DNA of 64,000 nucleotides from Bacteroidetes bacterium 46-16 (lineage in GTDB: Bacteria; Bacteroidota; Bacteroidia; Chitinophagales; Chitinophagaceae). Below the pieces are notes generated by a model, which made no database searches, was not told the DNA's origin, and worked only from the letters and a program-made list of their open reading frames with translations. How positions within the stretch are numbered: the first letter of the stretch is position 1; every line of letters begins with the position of its first letter. Both the position numbers and the translations under genes were made by a program. The DNA is taken from positions 186,001 through 250,000 of the forward strand of contig MKUN01000029.1 in assembly GCA_001897835.1 (NCBI GenBank), read 5' to 3'. Below are positions 52,061-60,530 of the stretch, in pieces.

Positions 52061-52546
52061 TTAGTGGTTGGTAGTACCGTTATTGTTAACTGAAGGCGTA
52101 GTAGGATTAGGATTGGCCTTTACGGTACCTTTTATGTGCAATGTATAGCGCTCAGAGCTACCATTGTACTGGATGTAAACATCTTTCATAAACGGACCTA
52201 CGCGGCCTTGTGTATGATAGGTTACATTGATCTGGCCTTTCTTACCAGGCAGAATGGGTTGCTTTGGCCAATCAGGCACGGTGCAGCCGCATGAACCAGT
52301 AGCATTCTGGATGATAAGCGGTTCCTTACCTACATTGGTGAATTCAAATGAATACTTTGCTTCCGGACCTTCCTGCAGTTCTCCAAAGTCATGAACTTCA
52401 TCTTTGAATTTGAATTTAGCAGCGTTAGGATTTTCTTTTGCGGTAGTTTGCGGTTGGCTTTGCGATGATGCCTGACTTACTCCTTGAGCCTGTGCACCTA
52501 AAGTGCCTATTGACAGGCATACGAGTGTAATGAACAGCTTTTTCAT
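52061..52546 (-). CDS. DUF1573 domain protein (copy 2)
   Basis: A 161-residue exported protein. The signal peptide ends near residue 20 (GAQAQ), then a Gln/Ser-rich linker. The DUF1573 domain shows VHDFGELQEGPEAKYSFEFTN, IIQNATGSCGCTVPDWPKQPI, INVTYHTQGRVGPF and YTLHIKGTVK. It is followed by an Asn/Pro/Thr-rich tail. It is a close relative of copy 1 at 29141 and lies 60 bases downstream of copy 3. Function not known. Confidence 0.92.
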   Translation of the reverse strand: MKKLFITLVCLSIGTLGAQAQGVSQASSQSQPQTTAKENPNAAKFKFKDEVHDFGELQEGPEAKYSFEFTNVGKEPLIIQNATGSCGCTVPDWPKQPILPGKKGQINVTYHTQGRVGPFMKDVYIQYNGSSERYTLHIKGTVKANPNPTTPSVNNNGTTNH

Positions 52547-52606
52547 AAGATTAAATTGATATACTTGTTTTGTTATTAGACTATATAAGACCGTTTCCGG
52601 CTGTTT

Positions 52607-53095
52607 TTAGTTGGTTTTTATCATTGAGTTATTCTCAGGCACAGAGCTGGTTGGTGCTTTTTCCACAGTACCTTTTATCGTCAGCACCTTCGTACCTGCA
52701 TTGGTAGCTACTGTAATTGACTTGGTAAATGGACCGGGGCGGCCTGATGTATTATATGAAGCTTTTACTATGCCTGTTTTGCCGGGCAAAACGGGATCTT
52801 TGGAATAAGAAGGTGTAGTACAACCACAGGATGCATGCACGTTCTGTAACAGTATCGGTTCCTTACCGGTATTGGTAAATGAGAATTCAAAATCAGCCGT
52901 GGGGCCTTCTTCTACCGTACCGAAGTCGTGAACCTCAGTTTTGAAGTTAAGGTTCTCAGCCTTTAACGTAGTAGCGGCTGCTTGTTCAGTAGTGCCGGCA
53001 GCAGGTTTTACAGATACTTGCTTTTGCTTTTCCTGGGCCATGCTGACACCTGAAACAAGCAATGCAAGTGCTACAGAAAATAGTACTTTTTTCAT
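52607..53095 (-). CDS. DUF1573 domain protein (copy 3)
   Basis: A 162-residue exported protein. The start at 53095 (MKKVLFSVALALLVSG) is chosen for its clean signal peptide and an upstream promoter match; a longer in-frame start at 53206 is unlikely. The DUF1573 domain has VHDFGTVEEGPTADFEFSFTN, LLQNVHASCGCTTPSYSKDPV, VKASYNTSGRPGPF and VLTIKGTVE. A Glu/Asn-rich tail follows. It is tandem with copy 2 on the same strand. Confidence 0.92.
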   Translation of the reverse strand: MKKVLFSVALALLVSGVSMAQEKQKQVSVKPAAGTTEQAAATTLKAENLNFKTEVHDFGTVEEGPTADFEFSFTNTGKEPILLQNVHASCGCTTPSYSKDPVLPGKTGIVKASYNTSGRPGPFTKSITVATNAGTKVLTIKGTVEKAPTSSVPENNSMIKTN

Positions 53096-53131
53096 TTTAA
53101 ATCCTTTTTTTGCGATGATAATGATAGATAA

Positions 53132-53139
53132 CAAATTTA
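53132..53139 (-). promoter_or_regulatory. Bacteroidetes -7 element (TAAATTTG, minus strand)
   Basis: A TAnnTTTG match on the minus strand lies 36 bases upstream of the ATG at 53095, downstream of the alternative start at 53206. It supports the shorter gene model. Confidence 0.45.
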
Positions 53140-53279
53140 ATACCGAAATACCAATTTCGACAAGATTATTTGTTAAAAGAAATTTTATTTTACTGTAAAA
53201 AGTCAAATTTACTGATTTTCAATATCATATAGTAAAAAATAATTAGATCCTGCCGATGGGCAGGAAACTGTTTTGCCAC

Positions 53280-53287
53280 TACTTTTG
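53280..53287 (+). promoter_or_regulatory. Bacteroidetes -7 element (TACTTTTG)
   Basis: A TAnnTTTG match followed by C lies 12 bases before the ATG at 53300. It implies a very short 5' leader and supports that start. Confidence 0.4.
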
Positions 53288-53299
53288 CAAGCTGCATCT

Positions 53300-53869
53300 A
53301 TGGCTTCGTTCGAAAATGACATAAAGAACTGTATCAGTGCGCTGGAAGAAGGCGGTACTATATTATATCCCACCGATACCATTTGGGGCATAGGCTGCGA
53401 TGCGCTGAATGAAAAAGCCGTTGATAAGGTATTTATGCTCAAACAAAGGCCCAGGGAGAAAAGCATGATCATTCTCCTTGCAGAGGCAAAAGATATCATA
53501 CAATATATAGCAGCCCCCCCACCCGATATCATTGATATACTAGAAGGCTTTACTACACCTACTACCGTAATATACAAGGGTGCGTTGGGCTTTCCGGCAA
53601 ATGTGGCCGGTGCAGATGACAGCATAGCTATCCGCGTGACCAGTGATCCATTTTGCAAATCGCTGATAAAAAGGCTGCGCCGCCCTTTGGTTTCTACATC
53701 GGCCAACATCAGCGGGATGGCAGCCCCTGCCACTTTTGACCTGATCGATTCACGTATCATTACCGGCTGCGACTACGTGGTAACATACCGGCAGGACGAT
53801 AAGCGTATAAGCGAGCCATCGAGGATAATACGTATGGAAGACGACGGGCATTTTGAAATTATTCGCTGA
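53300..53869 (+). CDS. tsaC: L-threonylcarbamoyladenylate synthase (Sua5/YrdC/TsaC family)
   Basis: A 189-residue enzyme making threonylcarbamoyl-AMP for the t6A37 modification of ANN-decoding tRNAs. Seen: GGTILYPTDTIWGIGCDALNEKAVDKVF near residue 21 and LKQRPREKSMIILLAE. The TTVIYKGALGFP and IAIRVTSDPFC region and RPLVSTSANISGMAAP near residue 130 complete the nucleotide- and threonine-binding blocks. This is the short TsaC/YciO-like form, without the Sua5 C-terminal domain. An in-frame TTG at 53273 is less likely. First gene of an operon with cca and a macro-domain gene (32-base gap). Confidence 0.88.
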   Translation: MASFENDIKNCISALEEGGTILYPTDTIWGIGCDALNEKAVDKVFMLKQRPREKSMIILLAEAKDIIQYIAAPPPDIIDILEGFTTPTTVIYKGALGFPANVAGADDSIAIRVTSDPFCKSLIKRLRRPLVSTSANISGMAAPATFDLIDSRIITGCDYVVTYRQDDKRISEPSRIIRMEDDGHFEIIR

Positions 53870-53886
53870 TAAATTTGAATACTGTT

Positions 53887-53894
53887 TAGTTTTG
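53887..53894 (+). promoter_or_regulatory. Bacteroidetes -7 element (TAGTTTTG)
   Basis: A TAnnTTTG match lies 7 bases before the start codon at 53902. A second match (TAAATTTG, 53870-53877) overlaps the end of the preceding gene. Either could give an internal promoter for the nucleotidyltransferase gene. Confidence 0.35.
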
Positions 53895-53901
53895 TGCCTG
53901 T

Positions 53902-55320
53902 ATGGACATTACATGCACAAATGAGGAGCTTAAGTTATTGGAACAGGTGGCCGCCGCTGCCGGGGACCTTAACCTGGCCTGCTACCTGGTAGGAGGTTTT
54001 GTGCGGGATAAATTACTGAACAGGCCCTGTAAGGATATAGATGTGGTATGCACGGGCGATGGTATAGCGCTGGCCCATGCTGTAGCGAACAGGTTCAGAC
54101 CCAAACCAACAGTACATTTTTTTAAAACATTTGGCACCGCCCAATTCAAAGCCCATGGTTTTGACGTGGAATTTGTTGGCGCAAGGAAAGAATCATACAG
54201 GGATAATTCACGTAAGCCCGAGGTAAGCGCCGGTACCATAGAAGATGACCAGCTAAGGCGCGATTTTACGATCAATGCGTTGGCTATCAGCCTGAATAAA
54301 GACAACTATGGCAAACTCGTTGATCCGTTCAATGGCATTGAAGACCTTGGCAACAAGCTGATACGCACACCATCTGATCCGGACATTACCTTCTCTGATG
54401 ACCCGCTGCGCATGATGCGGGCCATCCGCTTTGCCACACAACTGGGTTTTACCATATACCCGGAAACTTTTGATGCCATAGCCCGGAATAAAGAGCGCAT
54501 CAAAATAGTTTCGAAGGAGCGAATAACAGATGAACTGAATAAAATAATACTGGCCAAAAAACCATCAATAGGTTTCGACCTGCTGTTTCGCAGCGGGCTG
54601 CTAAAGGAGTTCTTCCCGCAGATGACGGCATTGGCCGGTGTTGAGATCGTTGAGGGTAAAGGGCATAAAGACAACTTCTATCATACATTACAGGTGCTGG
54701 ACAATGTGGCCAGCCGCAGCAACAATATATGGCTACGCTGGGCAGCTATATTGCATGATATAGGCAAGCCAGCAACCAAACGCTTTGAAGAAGGGCATGG
54801 GTGGACCTTCCATGGCCACGAAGTGGTAGGACAGAAAATGACGCCTAAAATATTTAAAGAACTGCGGTTGCCCCTGCACGAACAAATGAAATATGTGGCA
54901 AAGCTGGTAGCGCTGCACCTGCGGCCTATAAGCCTTAGCAAGGAAGATATTACCGACTCAGCAATGCGCCGCTTGCTATTCGATGCCGGCGATGATCTTG
55001 AAGACCTGATGATATTGTGCGAAAGCGATATCACCTCTAAGAACAAACTGAAAGTGAAACGCTATCTTGAAAATTTTGAGCTGGTAAAAGAACGGCTAAA
55101 AGTAGTAGAGGAGAACGATCGTATACGTAACTGGCAACCACCGGTGGACGGTGACGAGATCATGCAGCTATTCAATATCCCGCCATCGCGCGAAGTAGGT
55201 GTAATAAAAACAGCGCTTCGTGAAGCGATATTAGACGGACTCGTACCCAATGAACGCGAAGCTGCATATAAATATGTATTGGGTATTGCGGCAGGATTAG
55301 GACTGGAACCCGTAAAATAA
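53902..55320 (+). CDS. cca: tRNA nucleotidyltransferase (CCA-adding type) with HD domain
   Basis: A 472-residue class II nucleotidyltransferase. The N-terminal catalytic domain has [24 protein letters not shown] near residue 32 (Gly-Gly and the DxD metal motif). [16 protein letters not shown] and [17 protein letters not shown] follow. The HD domain is at about residues 240-370 ([18 protein letters not shown]). It adds or repairs the 3' CCA of tRNAs. That activity is needed here, because the two tRNA genes in this window do not encode CCA. Second gene of the tsaC-cca-macro operon. Confidence 0.92.
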   Translation: MDITCTNEELKLLEQVAAAAGDLNLACYLVGGFVRDKLLNRPCKDIDVVCTGDGIALAHAVANRFRPKPTVHFFKTFGTAQFKAHGFDVEFVGARKESYRDNSRKPEVSAGTIEDDQLRRDFTINALAISLNKDNYGKLVDPFNGIEDLGNKLIRTPSDPDITFSDDPLRMMRAIRFATQLGFTIYPETFDAIARNKERIKIVSKERITDELNKIILAKKPSIGFDLLFRSGLLKEFFPQMTALAGVEIVEGKGHKDNFYHTLQVLDNVASRSNNIWLRWAAILHDIGKPATKRFEEGHGWTFHGHEVVGQKMTPKIFKELRLPLHEQMKYVAKLVALHLRPISLSKEDITDSAMRRLLFDAGDDLEDLMILCESDITSKNKLKVKRYLENFELVKERLKVVEENDRIRNWQPPVDGDEIMQLFNIPPSREVGVIKTALREAILDGLVPNEREAAYKYVLGIAAGLGLEPVK

Positions 55321-55325
55321 ATGAC

Positions 55326-55832
55326 ATGGCCCAACTAACAGTTTATAAAGGGGATATAACCACATTGGCCGCAGATGCCATTGTAAATGCCGCCAACACT
55401 TCGCTGCTGGGCGGCGGGGGCGTAGATGGTGCTATCCACCGGGCAGCAGGGCCCGAACTGCTCGATGCCTGCCGCAAACTGAATGGTTGTAAAACAGGTG
55501 AGGCAAAAATAACACCGGGCTTCCTGCTGCCTGCCGGGTATGTGATACATGCGGTAGGGCCTGTGTGGCGCGGAGGCAACAACGACGAAGCCTTGCTACT
55601 GGCCAATGCATACAGGAACTCGCTGCAAATAGCCGTATCTCATAGCATCAAAACGATAGCATTCCCCAATATCAGTACCGGTGTATATAACTACCCTAAA
55701 GAAAATGCTGCAACAGTAGCCATAAAAACGGTGAAGGATTTTTGTGAATCGCAACCGGGTATGATCAGTGAAGTTTTTTTTGCCTGTTTTGATGCAGAGA
55801 ATTATAACATCTACGTTAACCTGCTGCAATAA
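55326..55832 (+). CDS. Macro-domain protein (YmdB/O-acetyl-ADP-ribose deacetylase-like)
   Basis: A 168-residue macro domain binding ADP-ribose derivatives. Seen: [37 protein letters not shown] (residues about 4-40, including the ribose-binding Asn and the GGGGVDG loop), [22 protein letters not shown] and [17 protein letters not shown]. All key residues of the deacetylase/ADP-ribosyl hydrolase group are present. It lies 5 bases after the CCA-adding enzyme gene, so it is translated from the same mRNA. The substrate could be O-acetyl-ADP-ribose, ADP-ribosylated nucleic acid or ADP-ribose-1''-phosphate. Confidence 0.92.
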   Translation: MAQLTVYKGDITTLAADAIVNAANTSLLGGGGVDGAIHRAAGPELLDACRKLNGCKTGEAKITPGFLLPAGYVIHAVGPVWRGGNNDEALLLANAYRNSLQIAVSHSIKTIAFPNISTGVYNYPKENAATVAIKTVKDFCESQPGMISEVFFACFDAENYNIYVNLLQ

Positions 55833-55977
55833 TCCTGATTGCTTCATTGTATATACACCAATTATCGCACTAAGCCATCCTTCCTGTTTTGCGTTAAAAT
55901 TAATTTTCTATTAAATCCTCACTAAATCTTTTTAAAAGGTCACTAATACCTGTCTATTGCCTTAGTATTGACCATTA

Positions 55978-56003
55978 TAAGCGCTTACCAGTGTAAGACT
56001 TAC
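55978..56003. promoter_or_regulatory. Candidate operator upstream of the pst operon
   Basis: Overlapping symmetric elements: palindrome TAAGCGCTTA (55978-55987), CTTAC-cagt-GTAAG (55984-55997) and GTAAGACTTAC (55993-56003). They lie about 80-105 bases before the pstS ATG. The clustering suggests binding of a dimeric regulator of phosphate genes. It does not resemble the E. coli Pho box. Confidence 0.4.
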
Positions 56004-56082
56004 AGCCCGGAACGACAAATATCGCGGAGGTAAATGTCACGGGACCTTAATTTATTTCTGTTATCGCCGCAATGATCCCTAA

Positions 56083-57180
56083 ATGAAGAACGTGAAAAGG
56101 AATGTACTGCAAACTGCGAACTATTTAAAGCTGGCCCTTATCACCTGTTTACTTTTCTGTAGTTGCCAGGGCAATAGCGGCAACCAGCAAAACAATACCG
56201 CAGATGCCAATACGCTGATAGGTGCCGGCAGCACTTTTGATTACCCGTTGTTCTCAAAGCAGTTCGCAGAGTATCACAAAACAACAGGTCTCAAAGTAAA
56301 TTATCAATCGATCGGTTCAGGTGGGGGTATCCTGCAACTTATCAATAAAACTGTTGATTTCGGCGCATCGGACGCACCACTCAATGAAGAGCAAACCCAT
56401 AAAGCCGGAGCCCCTGTATTGCATATACCGGTCACAGCCGGTGCGGTAGTGCTTAGTTATAACCTGCCCGGGGTTACCGACACACTTAAACTGAGCCCTG
56501 GAGTGCTGGCAGGCATCTTTCTCGGTGAAATAAAAAAATGGAACGACCCTAAGCTCACCACGATCAACCCGGATGTTACACTACCCGATCTAGATATCGT
56601 CATCGTCCACCGTTCTGATGGCAGCGGCACGACCAACATCTTTACAACGTATCTAGGTAAAGTAAGTGCTGAATGGGGAAAAAAAGTAGGTGAAGGCTCA
56701 TCAATATACTGGCCCACAGGACTGGGCGGAAAGGGTAACGAAGGCGTGGCAGGGCTTGTGAAGCAAATACCCGGAGCAATAGGATACGTAGAACTGGCCT
56801 ATGCGCTTCCCAACAATATGGCGATAGCTAAAGTGCAGAACAAAGCCGGCAACTACATTTTCCCGGATATCGCTTCAGTGACGGCAGCAGCGAATATGCA
56901 AATACCGCAGGATGCACGGATATCGCTCACCAATACAGATGCTGTTGATGGCTACCCCATTTCAGGCCTGTCATGGATCATTATTTACAGGGAGCAGGGT
57001 TACAACAAACGTTCTGCTGACAAGGTGGCAAAATTGATAAAACTTACCTGGTGGCAGATACATGAAGGACAGCAGTACAGTGCTGCATTATTCTATGCCC
57101 CGCTGTCGCAAAACGCCGTAGCAGTCGGGGAGCAAATCCTGAGGTCGGCAACTTACGATGGTAAAGTAATAATTAAATAA
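56083..57180 (+). CDS. pstS: Phosphate-binding lipoprotein of the Pst ABC transporter
   Basis: A 365-residue periplasmic binding protein. The lipobox is LLFCSC at about residues 25-30. Seen: LIGAGSTFDYPLFSKQFAEYHK, YQSIGSGGGILQL (phosphate-binding loop), VDFGASDAPL, a central HRSDGSGTTNIFTTYL (phosphate contacts), and PGAIGYVELAYA. This is the high-affinity phosphate receptor feeding PstCAB. First gene of the operon, with 11 bases to pstC. Confidence 0.96.
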   Translation: MKNVKRNVLQTANYLKLALITCLLFCSCQGNSGNQQNNTADANTLIGAGSTFDYPLFSKQFAEYHKTTGLKVNYQSIGSGGGILQLINKTVDFGASDAPLNEEQTHKAGAPVLHIPVTAGAVVLSYNLPGVTDTLKLSPGVLAGIFLGEIKKWNDPKLTTINPDVTLPDLDIVIVHRSDGSGTTNIFTTYLGKVSAEWGKKVGEGSSIYWPTGLGGKGNEGVAGLVKQIPGAIGYVELAYALPNNMAIAKVQNKAGNYIFPDIASVTAAANMQIPQDARISLTNTDAVDGYPISGLSWIIIYREQGYNKRSADKVAKLIKLTWWQIHEGQQYSAALFYAPLSQNAVAVGEQILRSATYDGKVIIK

Positions 57181-57191
57181 CAAAAGTATAC

Positions 57192-58175
57192 ATGGGCGCA
57201 AATACAGACAATGGTACCATAACCTCAAAAACAGGGATGGCTCGCCTGCTGAACATTAAGACACCTGACATACTAAAAGCCAAACGGATCAAACGTTCCC
57301 ACAGGCATATCAGGTCCGAGCATTTCTTCAGGCAGCTATTAATAATAATGGCTTTACTGATACTGGTAATTGTGGCTGGTATCGCGCTCACACTTTCAGT
57401 CGAATCTGTACCCTCTATGAAAGCGATGGGGATCAGTTTCCTGTGGGGAAAGATGTGGAACCCTGTAGCCGATATTTATGGTGCTTACCCTTTCCTCTTA
57501 GGCACCTTACTCACTTCTTTCCTGGCACTCATCATATCCATACCCTTCTCGTTCAGCATAGCCATTTTCCTGGGCGAATATTACTCAAAAGGATGGTTAT
57601 CCACACTGCTTAAAAACACGGTAGAGCTTATTGCAGCCGTGCCCTCTGTTATTTATGGTTTCTGGGGCCTGTATGTGCTGGTGCCCATCGTTCGTGCTTT
57701 TGAATTAAAACTAGGTATAACACCTTATGGGATAGGCATATTTTCGGCCTCGCTGATACTATCCATTATGGTGATACCCTACGCGGCTTCTATGGGGCGG
57801 GAAATGATCCGTATGGTGCCCCCGCCATTGAAGGAAGGCGCTTACTCACTTGGGGCTACCCGCTATGAGGTGATACGGAGCATTATATTACCCTATACTA
57901 AATCAGGTATGTTTGCCGGCATACTGTTATCGCTTGGCCGTGCATTGGGTGAAACCATGGCTGTAACAATGATAATCGGCAATACGAGCCTGGTACCCAA
58001 AAATATCTTTTCTCCCGGCAACACTATGGCCAGTGTTATTGCCAATGAATTTACCGAAGCCGACAAAACCGTTTATTTATCTGCCCTGATAGAGCTGGGA
58101 TTATTACTGTTCCTCGTAACAGTAGTGATCAATATGCTTGGTAAAAGGATCATTAAACGCTTCACAAACGAATAA
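57192..58175 (+). CDS. pstC: Phosphate ABC transporter permease PstC
   Basis: A 327-residue inner-membrane permease. The cytoplasmic N-terminus is about 45 residues. Six membrane segments follow, with PFLLGTLLTSFLALIISIPFSFSIAIFLGEY, AAVPSVIYGFWGLYVLVP, and the EAA-type loop EGAYSLGATRYEVIRSIILP that docks on PstB. It is 11 bases after pstS and 2 bases before pstA. Confidence 0.95.
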   Translation: MGANTDNGTITSKTGMARLLNIKTPDILKAKRIKRSHRHIRSEHFFRQLLIIMALLILVIVAGIALTLSVESVPSMKAMGISFLWGKMWNPVADIYGAYPFLLGTLLTSFLALIISIPFSFSIAIFLGEYYSKGWLSTLLKNTVELIAAVPSVIYGFWGLYVLVPIVRAFELKLGITPYGIGIFSASLILSIMVIPYAASMGREMIRMVPPPLKEGAYSLGATRYEVIRSIILPYTKSGMFAGILLSLGRALGETMAVTMIIGNTSLVPKNIFSPGNTMASVIANEFTEADKTVYLSALIELGLLLFLVTVVINMLGKRIIKRFTNE

Positions 58176-58177
58176 AT

Positions 58178-59023
58178 ATGAGCGTACACATAAAATACAG
58201 GATCGGTAAAAGCACTGCATTTAAGAGCATAGTCATTTTTTTTGCGTCGGTTAGTATCCTGCCCTTAATAGCTATACTATTTTATATTATCAGGGAGGGT
58301 GTCACAAAGATAAACTGGCATTTCCTGACCCACGTGCCCAAACCGGTTGGTGAGCCCGGCGGGGGCATCAGTAATGCCTTGCTGGGCAGCATGATGATCG
58401 TTGCAATTGCGTCTGTCATTGCTGTGCCTGTTGGCATTCTCTGCGGCATATACCTGAGCGAGCATAAAACCGGCAGGCTGGCCTATTGGAGCCGTCTTGC
58501 AGTAGATATACTCCAGGGGATACCTTCTATTGTAATAGGCATCGTGGTTTATTTCTGGCTGGTAAAACCACTTGGAGGCTTTTCTGCATTCTCAGGCAGT
58601 ATAGCACTCGCCATTATGATGTTGCCCATATTGGTAAGGTCGACAGAAGAGACCCTGAAGATGCTGCCGCAATCGCTGAAAGAAGCGGCCCTGGCATTAG
58701 GCATGCCCTATCACCGGGTAATGCTGAAAGTGATCTTACCCTGCGGTATAGGCGGTATACTGTCAGGTGTCATGCTTTCCATAGCGAGGATAGCCGGCGA
58801 AACTGCACCTTTATTGTTCACAGCATTCGGCAACCCCTTCCTGGAAACAAATATTTTCAAACCCATGCAAAGCCTGCCACTGCTCATATTCAACTATGCT
58901 ACCAGCCCTTATGAAGACTGGCACGACCTGGCATGGGGCGCATCGCTGGTGCTATTGCTATGGGTATTGCTGTTGAATGTAATTACAAAACTCACGACCA
59001 GGAAATGGAACATACAGTTATAA
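58178..59023 (+). CDS. pstA: Phosphate ABC transporter permease PstA
   Basis: A 281-residue partner permease. Seen: [53 protein letters not shown], and the EAA loop [22 protein letters not shown]. Six membrane segments. It forms the phosphate channel with PstC. It overlaps the start of pstB by 19 bases, favouring coupled synthesis. Confidence 0.95.
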   Translation: MSVHIKYRIGKSTAFKSIVIFFASVSILPLIAILFYIIREGVTKINWHFLTHVPKPVGEPGGGISNALLGSMMIVAIASVIAVPVGILCGIYLSEHKTGRLAYWSRLAVDILQGIPSIVIGIVVYFWLVKPLGGFSAFSGSIALAIMMLPILVRSTEETLKMLPQSLKEAALALGMPYHRVMLKVILPCGIGGILSGVMLSIARIAGETAPLLFTAFGNPFLETNIFKPMQSLPLLIFNYATSPYEDWHDLAWGASLVLLLWVLLLNVITKLTTRKWNIQL

Positions 59024-59763
59024 GTACTAAAGACTTCAACGCCTATTTTGGCGACAACCATGTAGTCAAAAATGTAAATATAGAGATACCCCAAAATAAT
59101 GTAGTAGCCGTAATGGGCCCATCCGGTTGCGGTAAAACCACATTTTTACGCTGCATTAACCGTATGCATGAATTGATACCCAATGCCAACTGCAGCGGCA
59201 CCATGCTTTTGCGTAAAGAAAATGTATACGAGATGCATCCCATCTTTGTGCGCCTAAAGATCGGGATGGTATTTCAGCGGCCCAATCCATTTCCTAACCT
59301 GAGCATTTACGATAATGTAATAGCCGGCTATAAGCTTAACGGTATAAAATTATCTAAAGGAGAAAAAGACAAAATAGTAGAAACATCGCTCTCACATGCT
59401 GCGCTGTGGAACGAGGTAAAAGACTCCCTGCATAAAAAAGGGACTTTCCTGTCAGGGGGGCAACAGCAAAGGTTATGCATAGCCCGCGCCATAGCTATGG
59501 AACCTGAAGTACTGCTGCTGGATGAACCCACGTCAGCACTTGATCCTATATCCACATCAAGCATTGAAGAACTGTTACATGAACTTAAGAAAAGCTATAC
59601 ACTCGTTATCGTAACACACAACATGCAGCAGGCAGCCCGCGTAAGTGACAGAACAGCATTTTTCTATATGGGCGAACTGGTTGAATATGATGATACCAAA
59701 CAAATGTTCACCAACCCATCAGATGTACGAACACAGAACTACATAACCGGGCGATTTAGCTAA
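59005..59763 (+). CDS. pstB: Phosphate ABC transporter ATPase PstB
   Basis: A 252-residue ATPase. The start at 59005 ([16 protein letters not shown]) gives the normal family length; an upstream in-frame ATG at 58933 lies deep inside pstA. Walker A is GPSGCGKT (residues 38-45). [16 protein letters not shown] forms the Q-loop region. The signature is LSGGQQQR (149-156), Walker B is [12 protein letters not shown], and the switch His is in [13 protein letters not shown]. Complete and typical. Confidence 0.96.
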   Translation: MEHTVISTKDFNAYFGDNHVVKNVNIEIPQNNVVAVMGPSGCGKTTFLRCINRMHELIPNANCSGTMLLRKENVYEMHPIFVRLKIGMVFQRPNPFPNLSIYDNVIAGYKLNGIKLSKGEKDKIVETSLSHAALWNEVKDSLHKKGTFLSGGQQQRLCIARAIAMEPEVLLLDEPTSALDPISTSSIEELLHELKKSYTLVIVTHNMQQAARVSDRTAFFYMGELVEYDDTKQMFTNPSDVRTQNYITGRFS

Positions 59764-59782
59764 AATTAAACATGTTATAGCC

Positions 59783-60466
59783 ATGAAACAATTAGAAACA
59801 GAACTCGAATCATTAAAAAGTGAAGTGATCAATATGTGGTTACTGGTTCAATCCCAAATGAATAAAGCGCTTGAATCAATAATTCATTTCGATAAAGATC
59901 TTGCGCGGGAGGTCGTACAAAAAGAAAAAAGAGTTAATGCTTTTGAATTGAAAATTGATCGCGATTGTGAGAATATCTTTGCTTTATATGCCCCGGTAGC
60001 TGTAGATATGCGTTTTCTGCTGGCCATACTGAAGATAAACAATAACCTTGAGCGCATTGGTGATATCGCTGAAGGTATTGCCCGGTATGTTATCGACAGT
60101 TCGGTGAATTTTGACCCGGAACTAATGGAAAGTACGCATATGCTTGCAATGTATAATGACGCCCTTAACATCCTCATGGATGCCCGCACAGCATTTGAAA
60201 AAGAAGACACTATACTGGCACGCAGTATTTTCAAGCGTGATGAAGCACTAGATGCAGTGAATAAGAGTGCTAATGAGAGTATAGCTGCATACATCCGTAA
60301 AAACATGGATTGCATTGCTGAAGCGCTTTATGTACTGTCGATAATCAGGAAGCTGGAAAGGGTAGGCGACCAGGCAAAGAATATAGCCGAAGAGATCATC
60401 TTTTATATAGAAGCCAAGGTGCTGAAGCACCAGGGTAACGACGAATATGGGTCAATAGTAAAATAA
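59783..60466 (+). CDS. phoU: Phosphate signalling complex protein PhoU
   Basis: A 227-residue helical protein with two repeated three-helix units. The E/DxxxD-type metal motifs appear in KIDRDCENIFALYAPVAVDMRF...ILKINNNLERIGDIAEGIARY (residues about 50-95) and again in LYVLSIIRKLERVGDQAKNIAEEI (near residue 185). It modulates PstSCAB and phosphate signalling. Last gene of pstSCAB-phoU; no PhoR/PhoB-type genes are adjacent. Confidence 0.95.
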   Translation: MKQLETELESLKSEVINMWLLVQSQMNKALESIIHFDKDLAREVVQKEKRVNAFELKIDRDCENIFALYAPVAVDMRFLLAILKINNNLERIGDIAEGIARYVIDSSVNFDPELMESTHMLAMYNDALNILMDARTAFEKEDTILARSIFKRDEALDAVNKSANESIAAYIRKNMDCIAEALYVLSIIRKLERVGDQAKNIAEEIIFYIEAKVLKHQGNDEYGSIVK

Positions 60467-60500
60467 GAAAGGGCTGTTTCAAAATTGAAACAGCCCTTTC
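60467..60500. terminator. Terminator of the pst operon
   Basis: A perfect 14-bp stem GAAAGGGCTGTTTC/GAAACAGCCCTTTC with a 6-base loop begins directly after the phoU stop. It lies between convergent transcription units and can serve both. Confidence 0.9.
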
Positions 60501-60530
60501 TTTGGATTTGAGTTGCTATCTGTTGAAATA

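Noticed and set aside
58933-59004. Longer pstB start
   Set aside because: It would lie 91 bases inside pstA and adds residues not found in PstB proteins.
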